64,000 nucleotides of DNA from Corynebacterium gallinarum (GTDB taxonomy: Bacteria; Actinomycetota; Actinomycetes; Mycobacteriales; Mycobacteriaceae). Below, piece after piece: positions 37,830-47,116 of the stretch. How positions within the stretch are numbered: position 1 is the stretch's first letter; every line of letters starts with the position of its first letter. Below the pieces are notes generated by a model. The model made no database searches. It saw nothing but the letters and a program-made list of their open reading frames with translations, and was not told the origin of the DNA. The position numbers were made by a program, and so were the translations under genes. Location: assembly GCF_014837045.1 (NCBI RefSeq), contig NZ_JACSPR010000001.1, positions 1-64,000 on the forward strand, given 5' to 3'.

Positions 37830-38441
37830 ATGCGTTCCATTCCACTCGGTGTCTACGTCAACACCGATTCCCCGGTCCACAGGCTGCCCGCCATCTGGAA
37901 ATTTCCCCTGTTGCTGATCTTCATCATCGCAGGCCCCCTGGTGGCACGGACACCCCTGACTGCGATCGGCCTGATCGTCATCGTCCTCATCACCTATGTC
38001 ATTGCGCGGATCCCTGCGCGCACCGCATGGAACCAGTGGTGGCCGGTCCTGCCGGTGCTGCTTGTCCTGGGTGTTTTCCAGTGGTGGCAGCGTGGTCTTG
38101 ACCTGGCCGTCACCACGGTGGCGGTGATCCTCTCCGCGGTCATGGCGGCGATGCTGCTCACCCTCACCACTAGGCTGGAGGCACTGATGGAGGCGGTGGA
38201 GAAGATGCTGCAGCCCTGGGCGCGTTTCGGTCTCCCGGTGGAGTCCATCACCCTCGCGATCTCCCTGACGATCCGTCTCATCCCCCTCCAGCTCGCCACC
38301 GTCACCGAGGTACTGGATGCCCGCAAGGCCCGCGGTGCAGGGTTCTCGGTGGTGGCTTTCGGCACCCCGGTGTTGATCCGGTCCATCCGCCGGGCACGCA
38401 ATATTGGTGATGCCCTCCTCGCCCGCGGGGCGGGAGACTAA
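37830..38441 (+). CDS. bioN: Biotin ECF transporter transmembrane subunit BioN
   Basis: 203 residues. It is an EcfT-type coupling subunit with about five membrane helices and the conserved ARKARGAG coupling motif near residue 165. It links BioM ATP hydrolysis to BioY. The start lies one base after the bioM stop, so the two are co-translated. It is convergent with the pspA gene. Confidence 0.93.
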   Translation: MRSIPLGVYVNTDSPVHRLPAIWKFPLLLIFIIAGPLVARTPLTAIGLIVIVLITYVIARIPARTAWNQWWPVLPVLLVLGVFQWWQRGLDLAVTTVAVILSAVMAAMLLTLTTRLEALMEAVEKMLQPWARFGLPVESITLAISLTIRLIPLQLATVTEVLDARKARGAGFSVVAFGTPVLIRSIRRARNIGDALLARGAGD

Positions 38442-38501
38442 AACGGGGCGGGGAGTATCACCCGTCGTAAAGCATCGTGCCCCCCGGGGCCACGCAACCG
38501 C

Positions 38502-38535
38502 CCCCGGCGCCCTCTGGGTTCGGCGGGCGCCGGGG
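38502..38535. terminator. Bidirectional terminator bioN / pspA
   Basis: Perfect 11-base GC-only arms CCCCGGCGCCC (38502-38512) and GGGCGCCGGGG (38525-38535) lie between convergent genes. There is no T-run. Confidence 0.65.
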
Positions 38536-38551
38536 CCATGTGTTCAGTGCT

Positions 38552-39388
38552 TTAAGCCTCGCCGCGCAGTTCGCGCATGCGCTGGGCTACAGCGTCATCG
38601 GTGGCATTGGAGGGAGCGTTCCCGGATTCAATGGAACCCTGCTGCTGTCCACCGGTGAGCTGACCGCCACCGGCCATCTCGGCGCGGATCTGCTCGAGGC
38701 GGGAGTGACCGGCGAGCTGAACGCCAGCCTGCTCCACCTCGGCCATACGGCCTTCGACGGAGTTCTGGGCGAGTTCCGCCTGGCCCAGGGCGTTGGCGTA
38801 ACGACGCTCGATCTTCTCCCGGACCTGATCCAGGTTCGGGGTGCTGCCGGAGGCGGTCAGGGAGTTCATCGACTTCAGCGACTCCGAGACCTTCTCCTGC
38901 ATCTTGGCCTGCTCCAGCTGGCTGAGCAGCTTGGTGCGCTCGGACACCTTCTGCTGCAGGGCCATGGAGTTACGCTCAACAGCCTTCTTGGCCTGTTCAG
39001 CCTGCTGCAGGGCCTGGTCGTGCAGCTGCTTGGTGTCCTCGACGCTCTGCTCAGCGGTGACCAGCTGTGCGGCGAAGGCTTCCGCGGCATTTTCATACTC
39101 GGTGGCCTTCTGCACATCACCCTCGGCGCGGGCCTTGTCAGCCAGCTGAAGGGCCTGACGGGTGTTGCTCTGCAGCTTCTCGATCTCAGCGAGTCGACGG
39201 TTGAGCTGCATCTCCAGCTGACGCTGATTACCGATCACCGCCGCCGCCTGCTGCGACAGCTCCTGGTGCTGACGCTGGGCATCTTCAATGGCCTGCTGGA
39301 TCTGTACCTTCGGGTCCGCGTTCTCCTCAATCTTGGAGTCGAACAGAGCCATCAGGTACTTCCATGCCTTTGTAAATGGGTTAGCCAT
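38552..39388 (-). CDS. pspA: PspA/IM30-family envelope stress protein
   Basis: 278 residues, almost wholly coiled coil, of the PspA/IM30 (35-kDa antigen) family: [20 protein letters not shown] then [20 protein letters not shown]. The N-terminal amphipathic helix binds membranes and the body forms oligomers that stabilise damaged membrane. The C-terminal 40 residues are Gly/Gln/Ser-rich. In mycobacteria the ClgR-regulated pspA gene follows clgR, as here. It is separated from clgR by 187 bases and probably has its own promoter. Confidence 0.9.
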   Translation of the reverse strand: MANPFTKAWKYLMALFDSKIEENADPKVQIQQAIEDAQRQHQELSQQAAAVIGNQRQLEMQLNRRLAEIEKLQSNTRQALQLADKARAEGDVQKATEYENAAEAFAAQLVTAEQSVEDTKQLHDQALQQAEQAKKAVERNSMALQQKVSERTKLLSQLEQAKMQEKVSESLKSMNSLTASGSTPNLDQVREKIERRYANALGQAELAQNSVEGRMAEVEQAGVQLAGHSRLEQIRAEMAGGGQLTGGQQQGSIESGNAPSNATDDAVAQRMRELRGEA

Positions 39389-39537
39389 GATGAAGTCGAG
39401 CCTTCCTAAATCTCTTTAACAGATATTATCGCTGTCTACATTTCTAGCATGCGGCACCGGGCCCGACAGCTGTCCTATGTATACGTTGTCACCATAGTAG
39501 CTGTCTGGACTCCCTGATGCGGGGGTCAAGGTGGCAC

Positions 39538-39566
39538 TGCCCCCGGGGTTATTCCCGCAGGGGGCA
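39538..39566 (-). terminator. clgR terminator
   Basis: TGCCCCC (39538-39544) pairs with GGGGGCA (39560-39566), 9 bases downstream of the clgR stop on the minus strand. Confidence 0.5.
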
Positions 39567-39575
39567 AGTCAGATC

Positions 39576-39899
39576 CTAGACGCGCGCCAGGTCTTCCCGG
39601 GCTGCCTGCAGTGCCATGGAACCGGCGGCCTCGATCAGGACATCGGCGACGCTTGCACCCAGCGCGTGACAGACGGAGGCGAGCAGCTCGGAGGAGACTT
39701 CCTTCCGGCCACGCTCAAGTTCTGAGAGATATCCCGGCGAGACACGGGATGCCTCCGCCAGTTCACGCAGGGTGATTCCCTGATCCGCACGGAAGGAACG
39801 AAGGGCTGCGCCGAGGGCCTCACGAAGTAGCGGTTCCGGTGCGGTCCGCTTGGTTGCCTCGGTAAGTGGTTTATCGAGAAGGGCTGTGTAAGTAACCAT
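39576..39899 (-). CDS. clgR: Transcriptional regulator ClgR
   Basis: 107 residues. The Xre-type helix-turn-helix ([38 protein letters not shown]) is the signature of actinobacterial ClgR, which activates clpP1P2, clpC and recombination genes and is itself degraded by Clp protease. Its C-terminus ends in Leu-Ala-Arg-Val rather than Ala-Ala, but AGSMALQAA lies nearby. The ATG at 39899 matches the known N-terminus [11 protein letters not shown]. Confidence 0.93.
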   Translation of the reverse strand: MVTYTALLDKPLTEATKRTAPEPLLREALGAALRSFRADQGITLRELAEASRVSPGYLSELERGRKEVSSELLASVCHALGASVADVLIEAAGSMALQAAREDLARV

Positions 39900-39959
39900 C
39901 ACTAGGTTTAACTCTCTTTCCCTCAAATTTGTTCCCAGTTTACCTTGGATCCTGAGTCC

Positions 39960-40511
39960 TCAGGGCTCAATAGTGCCGGTGAGACGCTCAATCAGAATCT
40001 CAAAACACCGTTGAACTGCAGATTCGCGGATTTCCTGTCGCCCCTCCAGCGGCGACCGCCGGACGAGTTCAGCCAAGCGTACCTGCTCCTGCGAAGTGAA
40101 CGCCGCGATGGATTCACTACGTCCCGCTGGGCCAGCCAGACCGATCCACACCTCACCGACGGGACGGCCGTCCTGACTGTCCGGGCCGGCGACCCCGGTC
40201 AGCGAAAGTGCCCAGTCCGACGAACAACGCTGCCGGGCACCGGTGGCCATGGCCGTCGCACACTCGGGTGAGACCACCCCGTGCTTGTCGACGAGCTCCC
40301 GCGGCACCCCAGCCAACTCGATCTTCAGTTCCGTGGCGTAGGTGACCAGACCTCCCCGCAGGACCTTCGAGGCCCCCGGCACACCCGCGAACGTGGCGGC
40401 GGCCAGTCCGGCGGTAAGGGATTCACAGAAGGACAGTGTCTGACCGGCATCGATGAGCAACTCCAGGAGCAACCGGGCCGGGGGCATCGGGGTGGCTGAT
40501 GTGGCCGACAT
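39960..40511 (-). CDS. cinA: CinA C-terminal domain amidohydrolase (PncC-type)
   Basis: 183 residues. This is a stand-alone CinA C-terminal domain: TLSFCESLTAGLAA, GASKVLRGGLVTYATELK and SLTGVAGPDSQDGRPVGEVWIG. Such proteins deamidate nicotinamide mononucleotide. It lacks the N-terminal MoeA-like domain of full CinA. It starts 3 bases after the pgsA stop and precedes clgR, the pgsA-cinA-clgR order shared with mycobacteria. Confidence 0.9.
   Translation of the reverse strand: MSATSATPMPPARLLLELLIDAGQTLSFCESLTAGLAAATFAGVPGASKVLRGGLVTYATELKIELAGVPRELVDKHGVVSPECATAMATGARQRCSSDWALSLTGVAGPDSQDGRPVGEVWIGLAGPAGRSESIAAFTSQEQVRLAELVRRSPLEGRQEIRESAVQRCFEILIERLTGTIEP
40283..40293 (+). repeat. GCTTGTCGACG copy 8 (antisense in cinA)
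   Basis: Exact 11-mer. In the cinA sense it is the reverse complement, read as Val-Asp-Lys, a different frame from copies 1 and 3 to 7. Confidence 0.9.
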
Positions 40512-40514
40512 TCG

Positions 40515-41138
40515 CTAGCTGGAGGACTTCCGGGAATCCACGATGTACTGGATTCCGGTGAACACCGTGACCGCCACCGCGGCGTACATGACGATCTGGC
40601 TCGGAATGTCCATCCATCCCGGCAGGGGCGCGAGGTAGAGCGCAACGGCCAGGGTCTGCAGGGCGGTCTTCATCTTGCCACCCTTGCTGGCTGGCACCAC
40701 GGTGCCCTGACGCAGCTGGAAGAAACGCCAAATGGTGATCCCGAATTCCCTGATCACAATGAGGGCAGTGGCCCACCACGGAAGAATGCCGATGATGTTG
40801 AAGCAGATAAAGGCCGTGGTCATCAGAGCCTTGTCTGCAATGGGGTCCGCGATCTTACCGAAGTCGGTGACCAGTCCCCTGGCACGTGCGATATCCCCAT
40901 CAAGCTTGTCGGTGATCATCAGCAAGATAAAGACCACGAGAGCCCACCAGGCGTGGGCGTTGTTCTCCGCCTGCCCCTCCAGCGTCAGCCAGGCGAACAG
41001 CGGAATCACGAGGATGCGCAGACTGGTCAGGAAATTGGGCAGATTCCAGTTTGATGGTTTCGGAGACACGCCGTCGGACACCGTGGCATCCGACCGGCCT
41101 TCTGGTGCGCCCATTGCGCCTGCTGAAACATCACTCAC
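40515..41138 (-). CDS. pgsA: CDP-diacylglycerol-glycerol-3-phosphate phosphatidyltransferase (PgsA-like)
   Basis: 207 residues with about four to five membrane helices. The CDP-alcohol phosphotransferase motif DG-x2-AR-x8-G-x3-D-x3-D is present in DKLDGDIARARGLVTDFG followed by KIADPIADK. It makes phosphatidylglycerol phosphate at the cytoplasmic membrane. The first 30 residues are hydrophilic. The start is GTG 41138, preceded by AGGGTAG. Confidence 0.9.
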   Translation of the reverse strand: MSDVSAGAMGAPEGRSDATVSDGVSPKPSNWNLPNFLTSLRILVIPLFAWLTLEGQAENNAHAWWALVVFILLMITDKLDGDIARARGLVTDFGKIADPIADKALMTTAFICFNIIGILPWWATALIVIREFGITIWRFFQLRQGTVVPASKGGKMKTALQTLAVALYLAPLPGWMDIPSQIVMYAAVAVTVFTGIQYIVDSRKSSS

Positions 41139-41226
41139 GGTTGTCTACCCTACCCTTCGTCGCAGTTTCGACAATCTCAGGCCACCCGAGGGTGGGCTGG
41201 CGGACGGTTGCCTACAATCGTTACCC

Positions 41227-41520
41227 ATGACCTACTTCGCAGTAACCTACACCTACAACCCGGATAGCGAGGAGATCGTCAACCTGCGTCCGGTGCACCG
41301 TGAATTCATCGGCTCCCTGAAAGACAAGGGCCAAATCGTTGGATCCGGCCCCTTCACCGACGGTGAGGGTGGCGCACTGATCGTCATCGAATTAGAGGAT
41401 GGCTCCACCCTCGCCGATGCCGAACAGATCATGAATCAGGATCCCTTCCACACCGGGGGTGTCCTGGACGGTCGCTCCATCCGCCAGTGGAACCCCGTCA
41501 TCAGCACCTTCGGCGGATAG
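41227..41520 (+). CDS. YciI-like protein
   Basis: 97 residues of the YciI family, a small ferredoxin-like fold. The conserved His is in RPVHREFIG and the conserved Asp in NQDPFHTGGVLDG. The biochemical role is unknown. A -10-like TACAAT (41213-41218) lies 8 bases before the ATG with no ribosome-binding site, so it is a probable leaderless gene. It is followed by a strong terminator. Confidence 0.88.
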   Translation: MTYFAVTYTYNPDSEEIVNLRPVHREFIGSLKDKGQIVGSGPFTDGEGGALIVIELEDGSTLADAEQIMNQDPFHTGGVLDGRSIRQWNPVISTFGG

Positions 41521-41555
41521 CAACCCCGCCTCACTCATCAGCCGGGAATCATCAA

Positions 41556-41596
41556 AAAGGGCGGCTGCTCCCCATGATGGGAAGCAGCCGCCCTTT
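41556..41596. terminator. Bidirectional terminator YciI-like gene / terC
   Basis: Perfect 14-base arms AAAGGGCGGCTGCT (41556-41569) and AGCAGCCGCCCTTT (41583-41596) carry an A-run and a T-run on opposite sides. It lies between convergent genes. Confidence 0.9.
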
Positions 41597-41643
41597 GTCA
41601 TACTGTGTCACACCCTGTTACCAGGAGTGAGGAACTGAAAAGC

Positions 41644-42831
41644 CTAGGTCCTGTCGTTCTGGTCCCCGGAGAGATCAACGCGGGTGGAGGTACCGGTGGG
41701 GGTCTCCCCATCCGCTGGGGTGCCTGCGGTATGTGCGGAATCGGCGGTGCCTGTGGCTCCGTTGCCGTTACCGTTCTCGCCGGTGGGCCAGGTGTCACCG
41801 AGGTACTTGGCGGTGTTCCACTTCGGTGGCACACCACCCATGTTCTCGTCGCGCTTGTTCTTGATGATGGAGGCGATAACGGTGATCACCAGGACACCCA
41901 GGATGAACACCAGGGAGAAGGTGGTCTCCACCTCAGGCACTGCGACGTTCTCACCGCCGTTGATGAACGGCAGGTTGTTCTCGTGGAGGGCGTGCAGGCC
42001 CAGCTTGACGCCGATGAAGGCCAGGATGAGTCCCAGACCGTAGGGCAGGTAGACCAGGCGGTCGAGCAGTCCGTCGAGCAGGAAGTACATCTGTCGCAGG
42101 CCCAGCAGCGCGAAGGCGTTGGTGGTGAAGACGATGTACGGCTCGGTGGTAATACCGTAGATCGCCGGGATCGAATCGAGGGCGAACATCAAGTCGACCA
42201 TGCCGATGGAGATGATCGCCACGAACAGCGGGGTCAGACTGAGTTTGCCACCGACACGGTGGGTCAGCTTGTCACCGTGGTACCCGGAGGTGACCGGAAT
42301 GACCTTGCGCAGCAACTTGATGATGAACATGTCGTTCGGGTCGGTATCCGGGGTCTCCCGGATCTCGTCCCACAGAAGCTTCACCGCGGTGTAGATCAAC
42401 CAGATGGAGAAGATGTAGAAGACATCGGACCAGGCCTCGATGACTGCGGCACCCAGGAGGATGAACACCAGACGGAAGACCAACGCCATGGCGATACCGA
42501 TGAGCAGCACCTTCTGCTGGTACTTCCTCGGGATCTTGAAGGAGCTCATGATCAGCGCGAAGATGAACAGGTTATCCACGCTGAGCGCCTTCTCGGTGAC
42601 ATAACCGGTGAAGAACTCAATGCCGTGCTGGTGCGGGTTGCCCGGCTCACCCCAGGTGAACCAGAGGAACACACCGAACACACACGCGAGGGCCACGTAG
42701 AACAGGCTCCACCACGCTGATTCCTTCATGGTTGGTTCATGCGGGGTGCGCACGTGGGAGTAGAAGTCGAAGATGAAGAAGCCTAGGATCACCGCGCCGG
42801 TGATCAACCACACTGTCAGATTTACTTCCAT
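41644..42831 (-). CDS. terC: TerC-family membrane protein, probable manganese exporter
   Basis: 395 residues. It is a TerC/Alx/YkoY-type protein with about nine membrane helices and the two acidic signature segments EKALSVDNLFIFALI and MVDLMFALDSIPAIYGIT. A hydrophilic Gly/Asn/Thr tail follows. TerC proteins of this kind export or balance Mn2+. The ATG at 42831 is placed directly after the T-run of a terminator, and its only ribosome-binding site (GGAGGT) lies in the terminator's 3' arm. Together with the aptamer upstream this shows riboswitch control. Confidence 0.92.
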   Translation of the reverse strand: MEVNLTVWLITGAVILGFFIFDFYSHVRTPHEPTMKESAWWSLFYVALACVFGVFLWFTWGEPGNPHQHGIEFFTGYVTEKALSVDNLFIFALIMSSFKIPRKYQQKVLLIGIAMALVFRLVFILLGAAVIEAWSDVFYIFSIWLIYTAVKLLWDEIRETPDTDPNDMFIIKLLRKVIPVTSGYHGDKLTHRVGGKLSLTPLFVAIISIGMVDLMFALDSIPAIYGITTEPYIVFTTNAFALLGLRQMYFLLDGLLDRLVYLPYGLGLILAFIGVKLGLHALHENNLPFINGGENVAVPEVETTFSLVFILGVLVITVIASIIKNKRDENMGGVPPKWNTAKYLGDTWPTGENGNGNGATGTADSAHTAGTPADGETPTGTSTRVDLSGDQNDRT

Positions 42832-42840
42832 AGAAAAAGA

Positions 42841-42877
42841 ACCTCCGGTTCTTGGTTGAGGTTTAAGAACCGGAGGT
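42841..42877 (-). terminator. Riboswitch-controlled terminator before terC
   Basis: On the minus strand ACCTCCGGTTCT pairs with AGAACCGGAGGT, followed by TTCTTTTTCT and then the terC ATG. The 5' arm contains the last strand of the aptamer's P1 helix, so aptamer and terminator are mutually exclusive. The 3' arm also contains the terC ribosome-binding site. Confidence 0.9.
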
Positions 42878-42999
42878 CTCCCCCACCCGCGTTTCCGGTG
42901 GGCCGGCATGACCGGGAACCATCCATCCGGCCACTACAGGTGAACCAGATGTTGATTGCCGTGTTGACGATCAATGCCGTGAACGGGGTACTCCCCTCC
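42872..42999 (-). promoter_or_regulatory. yybP-ykoY manganese riboswitch aptamer
   Basis: The minus strand shows the family hallmarks. P1 pairs GGAGG (42995-42999) with CCTCC (42872-42876). The conserved GGGGAGTA follows the 5' strand, and GAGACC precedes the 3' strand. A hairpin TTGAT...ATCAA carries CGTCAACACGG in its loop, matching the conserved L3. It controls a TerC gene, the classical partner of this riboswitch. Mn2+ binding would stabilise P1, free the transcript from the terminator and switch terC on. Helix assignments are by eye. Confidence 0.82.
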
Positions 43000-43100
43000 A
43001 TTACGAAAGGAAACTATAACCTAATCCTTCCCTAACCGCCAGCCTCGACGCTGGCAAAACGCTAGCAACATACTTCTGGTTATCTCCGTTTCAAATAACG

Positions 43101-43142
43101 ATGGGGCTGAGAACCACATATTACTGTGGTTTTCAGCCCCAT
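43101..43142 (-). terminator. ftsK terminator
   Basis: ATGGGGCTGAGAACCAC (43101-43117) pairs with GTGGTTTTCAGCCCCAT (43126-43142), 17 pairs with one mismatch. It lies 87 bases after the ftsK stop and before the terC riboswitch. Confidence 0.8.
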
Positions 43143-43156
43143 TTCATTCCGGTTGT

Positions 43157-43211
43157 GCCCGCCGGACCCTGCCCGCCGGACCCTGCCCGTCGGACCCCGT
43201 CCGTCAGCCCC
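43157..43211. repeat. 14-base tandem repeat, about four units
   Basis: GCCCGCCGGACCCT occurs twice exactly (43157-43170, 43171-43184). Two decaying units follow (43185-43198, 43199-43211). It lies between the ftsK stop and its terminator. Confidence 0.85.
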
Positions 43212-43228
43212 GGGTCACTACATCCCGG

Positions 43229-46200
43229 TCAGAACACCCCACCCGAGGGATTAGCGCGGACAACGGTGGTGCCGTCCGAACCGGAGGCGGAACCGTCGCT
43301 TCCGTCCCCGGATGCCCCGCCCACCGGCTCGGCATAGCCGTCATCGCCCCACTGTTCCTCTTTCGGGGCATCGGCGGGGTCAGCGCCCTTAAGCATCCAG
43401 AGGATGGTGTCCAGTTCCTCGGGCTTGACCAGTACCTCACGGGCCTTGGATCCCTCAGAGGGGCCCACCACCCCGCGGGTCTCCATCAGATCCATGAGGC
43501 GACCGGCCTTGGCGAAACCGATGCGCAGCTTGCGCTGCAGCATGGAGGTGGAACCGATCTGGGAGGTGACCACCAGTTCAACGGCCTCCAGGAGGTCCTC
43601 GAGATCATCACCGATGTCAGCGTCGATCTTCTTGGATTCCCCGGCCTTGTCCTCGGTCACACCGTCGGTGTAGTCGGGTTCACCCTGGACCTTCGATGCC
43701 TCCACAACAGCCTGGATCTCCTCATCGGTGACAAAGGCTCCCTGGATGCGCTGTGGTTTACCCGCACCCTGTGGGATGAACAGTGCATCACCCATGCCGA
43801 TGAGCTTCTCCGCACCGCCCTGGTCGAGGATGACGCGGGAGTCGGTCAGCGAGGAGGTTGCGAATGCCAGCCTGGAGGGCACGTTGGTCTTGATCAGACC
43901 GGTGACCACGTCCACAGAAGGTCGCTGGGTGGCCAGTACCAGGTGGATACCGGCGGCACGCGCCTTCTGCGTGATGCGCACGATCGACTCCTCGATCTCC
44001 TTCGGCGCGGTCATCATGAGATCGGCGAGCTCATCGACCACACAGATGATGTACGGGTAGGCCCGGTACTCACGCTTGGATCCCAATGGGGTCTCGATCT
44101 CCCCGGACTTGATCTTGCGGTTGAAGTCCTTGATGTGGCGCACACGGGTCTGCTTCATGTCCATGTAGCGCTGTTCCATCTCCTCCACCAGCCACTGCAG
44201 TGCCGCGGCGGCCTTCTTCGGCTGGGTGATGATCGGGGTGATCAGGTGCGGGATGCCCTCGTAGGGGGTCAGCTCCACCATCTTCGGGTCAACGAGGATC
44301 AGGCGCACCTCCTCCGGGGTCGCACGGGTCAGCAGGGAAACCAGCAGCGAGTTGACGAAGGCGGATTTACCCGAACCGGTGGAGCCCGCCACGAGCAGGT
44401 GGGGCATCTTCTGCACGGAATAGGACACGAAATCACCCTCGATGTCCTTACCCAGACCGACCAGCATCGGATCTAGGTTGTCCACGGTGGCCGGTGCATT
44501 GAGCACATCGCCCAGGCGGACCATCTCACGGTCGGCGTTGGGTACCTCGATACCCACGGCGGATTTACCGGGGATCGGGGTCAGCAGTCGAACATTCTCG
44601 GTGGCCACGGCGTAGGCGATGTTGGACTGCAGGTTGGTGATCTTGGAGACCTTCACACCAGGCCCCAACTCGATCTCATAACGGGTCACCGTCGGCCCAC
44701 GGGAATACCCCATCACCGCGGCATCGACATTGAATTCGCGGAACACATCGGTGATCGCCTCGATGATGCGGTCATTGGTTTCCGAATGTGTCTTGGCCGG
44801 GGCTCCCGGGATCAGCAGATCCGCGCTCGGCAGCACATAGGTGCTGTCGCCGTCGCTGACCACCACACCGGGGTTGACCTCCGGTTCCTCCTTCGGCGGC
44901 CCCTGTGGATCCATGCCGGATCGCTGGATCATGGCCTGGCGGAGGTTCTCCCGCGATGCCGCCACGGCATCCCTGGCGGATTCCTTCGCCGGAGCCGGAG
45001 CTTCGGCCGCAGGCTTCTCCGGGGTCTTGACCGCCGGGAATTCATCGGTTTCACTCACCGACGGTGTACGGCGTTCCGGCTCGGGGAACAGGGCGGACTC
45101 GGTGCTTGTCGACGCCTCCGTCTGCTTCCGCTCACGCGACCCGGTGGGTGCCACGCTGGGTGGGGGGCCGGCCGGGGTGGCCGACTCATCCGCCGGGTAC
45201 CTGTCCAACGACGCCGCGGCGCGCCGGGGAGTCGAGGAGGTGGTACGTCGGGGCGTGACCCGCGTGGGACGGGGCTCTGCAGGCGGCAGGGACCGCCCGG
45301 AAGCCCTGGTCTCGATCTCGCGGTCCACATGGCCGTAGAGATCATCGTCATCCTCGTCATCATCCTCGGCTCGGTTACCGAAGCCGAAGAATCCGGTGAC
45401 AAATCCACCGAATTCGCGGATGGTGATGCCTGTGGTCTTCAGGGCGCCGTAGAAGAGGATAAGAAGGAGGATCGGGACGGCCAGATACACGCTGAAACCC
45501 AGTTCCAGTGGGGTTCCCACCCAGGCACCGATGGCACCACCGGCATTTTTCCTGCCCGCCCATTCCGAGGGGTTACCGGCGAACAGATGGATCAGGCCGA
45601 GCATGCAGAGCAGGATGATGCTGCCCCCGATGCCGACCCGGGTGCGGGATTCCGGATTGGGGGTGTAGTTGAGCATGAGTGCCACCGCCGCGGCGATGAG
45701 CGCGACCGGGAGGACCCACGCACCGGCACCGATGGTCAGGTGGACGATATCGGCGATGAAGGTACCCACGGGACCTCCGACACCGAGCCAGACCGCCGCG
45801 CCGAGAACGATCGCGATACCCACCAGGGTCAGCGCAATGCCGTCGGCGTGCTCATCCATGAATGTTCCGGCACGTCCCCAGGAGGAGGTGCGGGGCGAGG
45901 AATCCGCCTCGCCCTCCTCATACACATCCTCGGTGGCCGCCCTGGTGGTCCGCCTGCTGCTTGCGCGAGCCTTGGGCTTCGTAGAGATCTCCTCCTCAAA
46001 ATCGTCGAAATCATCAAAGTCGTCATCATCATCCCGGCGACGGGCGAGATCCCCGATGGACCGGGTCATCTTCCCCAGGCCGTTCGCCGTGGCGGAAAAC
46101 AGGCTGCCGATGCCGGTGCCCACAGCACGAAAGGCGCTGCCGGTCCTCTCATCAGAGGTCTCGGCAGCGCGACGAGCGGTCATCGAGGTCGTGAGGGCCG

Positions 46201-46327
46201 TGGTGTCGGCCCTGTCCGTTCTCTGGGCTGGCTTGGTTCTCCGGGTCGTCGTGGTGGTCTTCGGTCCTGTTGACTTCCCCGTTGATCGTGAGCTGCCCCG
46301 CTTGGGTGCGCCGTTTCTGACAGTCAT
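43229..46327 (-). CDS. ftsK: DNA translocase FtsK
   Basis: 1032 residues. The N-terminal part is basic (1-100) with a poly-Asp stretch near 98-110. Four membrane helices lie at about 160-300. A long acidic, Pro/Ser-rich linker (310-480) follows. The motor has Walker [11 protein letters not shown] at 648-657 and Walker [12 protein letters not shown]; the gamma winged-helix domain is at the C-terminus ([20 protein letters not shown]). It pumps DNA at the septum and helps resolve dimers. The ATG at 46327 gives the N-terminus MTVRNGAP; 12 further upstream residues are unlikely. Confidence 0.95.
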   Translation of the reverse strand: MTVRNGAPKRGSSRSTGKSTGPKTTTTTRRTKPAQRTDRADTTALTTSMTARRAAETSDERTGSAFRAVGTGIGSLFSATANGLGKMTRSIGDLARRRDDDDDFDDFDDFEEEISTKPKARASSRRTTRAATEDVYEEGEADSSPRTSSWGRAGTFMDEHADGIALTLVGIAIVLGAAVWLGVGGPVGTFIADIVHLTIGAGAWVLPVALIAAAVALMLNYTPNPESRTRVGIGGSIILLCMLGLIHLFAGNPSEWAGRKNAGGAIGAWVGTPLELGFSVYLAVPILLLILFYGALKTTGITIREFGGFVTGFFGFGNRAEDDDEDDDDLYGHVDREIETRASGRSLPPAEPRPTRVTPRRTTSSTPRRAAASLDRYPADESATPAGPPPSVAPTGSRERKQTEASTSTESALFPEPERRTPSVSETDEFPAVKTPEKPAAEAPAPAKESARDAVAASRENLRQAMIQRSGMDPQGPPKEEPEVNPGVVVSDGDSTYVLPSADLLIPGAPAKTHSETNDRIIEAITDVFREFNVDAAVMGYSRGPTVTRYEIELGPGVKVSKITNLQSNIAYAVATENVRLLTPIPGKSAVGIEVPNADREMVRLGDVLNAPATVDNLDPMLVGLGKDIEGDFVSYSVQKMPHLLVAGSTGSGKSAFVNSLLVSLLTRATPEEVRLILVDPKMVELTPYEGIPHLITPIITQPKKAAAALQWLVEEMEQRYMDMKQTRVRHIKDFNRKIKSGEIETPLGSKREYRAYPYIICVVDELADLMMTAPKEIEESIVRITQKARAAGIHLVLATQRPSVDVVTGLIKTNVPSRLAFATSSLTDSRVILDQGGAEKLIGMGDALFIPQGAGKPQRIQGAFVTDEEIQAVVEASKVQGEPDYTDGVTEDKAGESKKIDADIGDDLEDLLEAVELVVTSQIGSTSMLQRKLRIGFAKAGRLMDLMETRGVVGPSEGSKAREVLVKPEELDTILWMLKGADPADAPKEEQWGDDGYAEPVGGASGDGSDGSASGSDGTTVVRANPSGGVF
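45104..45114 (+). repeat. GCTTGTCGACG copy 9 (antisense in ftsK)
   Basis: Exact 11-mer. In the ftsK sense it reads Ala-Ser-Thr-Ser-Thr, the same frame as copy 2 in ptsF, and lies in the disordered linker. Confidence 0.9.
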
Positions 46328-46417
46328 GGCCCTAAGAGTAGTCGCATCAACCACACGTATCACAGCTGCACCACACCCTCGGTGGGGAAATTCTGTGCTT
46401 CCCCGCCTCAGCCACGG

Positions 46418-47053
46418 TTATATGTTGAGGCGTTCCACCGAGGAATCGTCACCGGAGATGGTCAGGTTCACCACGTCGCGGCCGAGGAGCCACATCACGA
46501 TCTCCCCCACCCCACCGGAGATCCGGACAACCGCCTCACCGTCGGGCGAGACACCCGGTTTGTCGTTGATGACTATTCGGCTGAAACCATCGGGATCGAT
46601 GATCACGGGGCGATCAGCCTTGATTGCGCGCCCGGCCACGAGTTTGATCGCGCGGTGGAGATATGCGCGGTGCTCGGGCTCGAGGTCGCGTTCCTCCACC
46701 GGGTCACCCGGGCTGAGATGTCCCCGCAGGACATCCTCGTGGTGGACAAAATGCTCCACCCCGTTGGCCACCGGGTCAAGGATCTTCCATGGACTCAACG
46801 CCCGTGGACCCTCTGCCCACTTCCGGACTGTCTCCTCATAGGGGCGCGTCAGGGCCTTCTCGGTCTCCGCCTCCACAGCGTCCCCACCAACCGGCAGCAT
46901 GGTTTTCACCTGCGCGAGGGGCCTGTTCTCCCGGATCCACAGATGCACCGCGAGATCCCTGGTCGTCCAGTCCCCGCACAGGGTCGGCGCATCCGGTCCC
47001 TTATCAAGGAGAGTCTGTGCAAGCGCTGAACGTTCACTGCTGGAAAAAGTCAT
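46418..47053 (-). CDS. TIGR03085-type (DinB/maleylpyruvate isomerase-like) protein
   Basis: 211 residues. The N-terminal four-helix part resembles mycothiol-dependent maleylpyruvate isomerase-like metal-binding proteins: SSSERSALAQTLLDKG, TLCGDWTTRDLAVHLWIRE and VEHFVHHEDVLRG, giving candidate metal ligands His37, His100 and His104 or neighbours. The function is unknown; mycothiol-linked chemistry is possible. A long terminator hairpin ends immediately before the ATG, leaving no free ribosome-binding site. Either the start lies elsewhere or expression is tightly limited. Confidence 0.75.
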   Translation of the reverse strand: MTFSSSERSALAQTLLDKGPDAPTLCGDWTTRDLAVHLWIRENRPLAQVKTMLPVGGDAVEAETEKALTRPYEETVRKWAEGPRALSPWKILDPVANGVEHFVHHEDVLRGHLSPGDPVEERDLEPEHRAYLHRAIKLVAGRAIKADRPVIIDPDGFSRIVINDKPGVSPDGEAVVRISGGVGEIVMWLLGRDVVNLTISGDDSSVERLNI

Positions 47054-47093
47054 GACCCCAGCCTAGGTGCTTTTCGGGCACCAGGCTGGGGTC
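47054..47093 (-). terminator. rnj terminator abutting the next start codon
   Basis: GACCCCAGCCTAGGTGC (47054-47070) pairs with GCACC plus AGGCTGGGGTC (47078-47093). On the minus strand the hairpin ends at the ATG of the 47053 gene, and its T-run (ACTTTTTCC) lies inside that gene's first codons. Confidence 0.8.
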
Positions 47094-47116
47094 AGACGGT
47101 TACGTCAGACGCGGGA

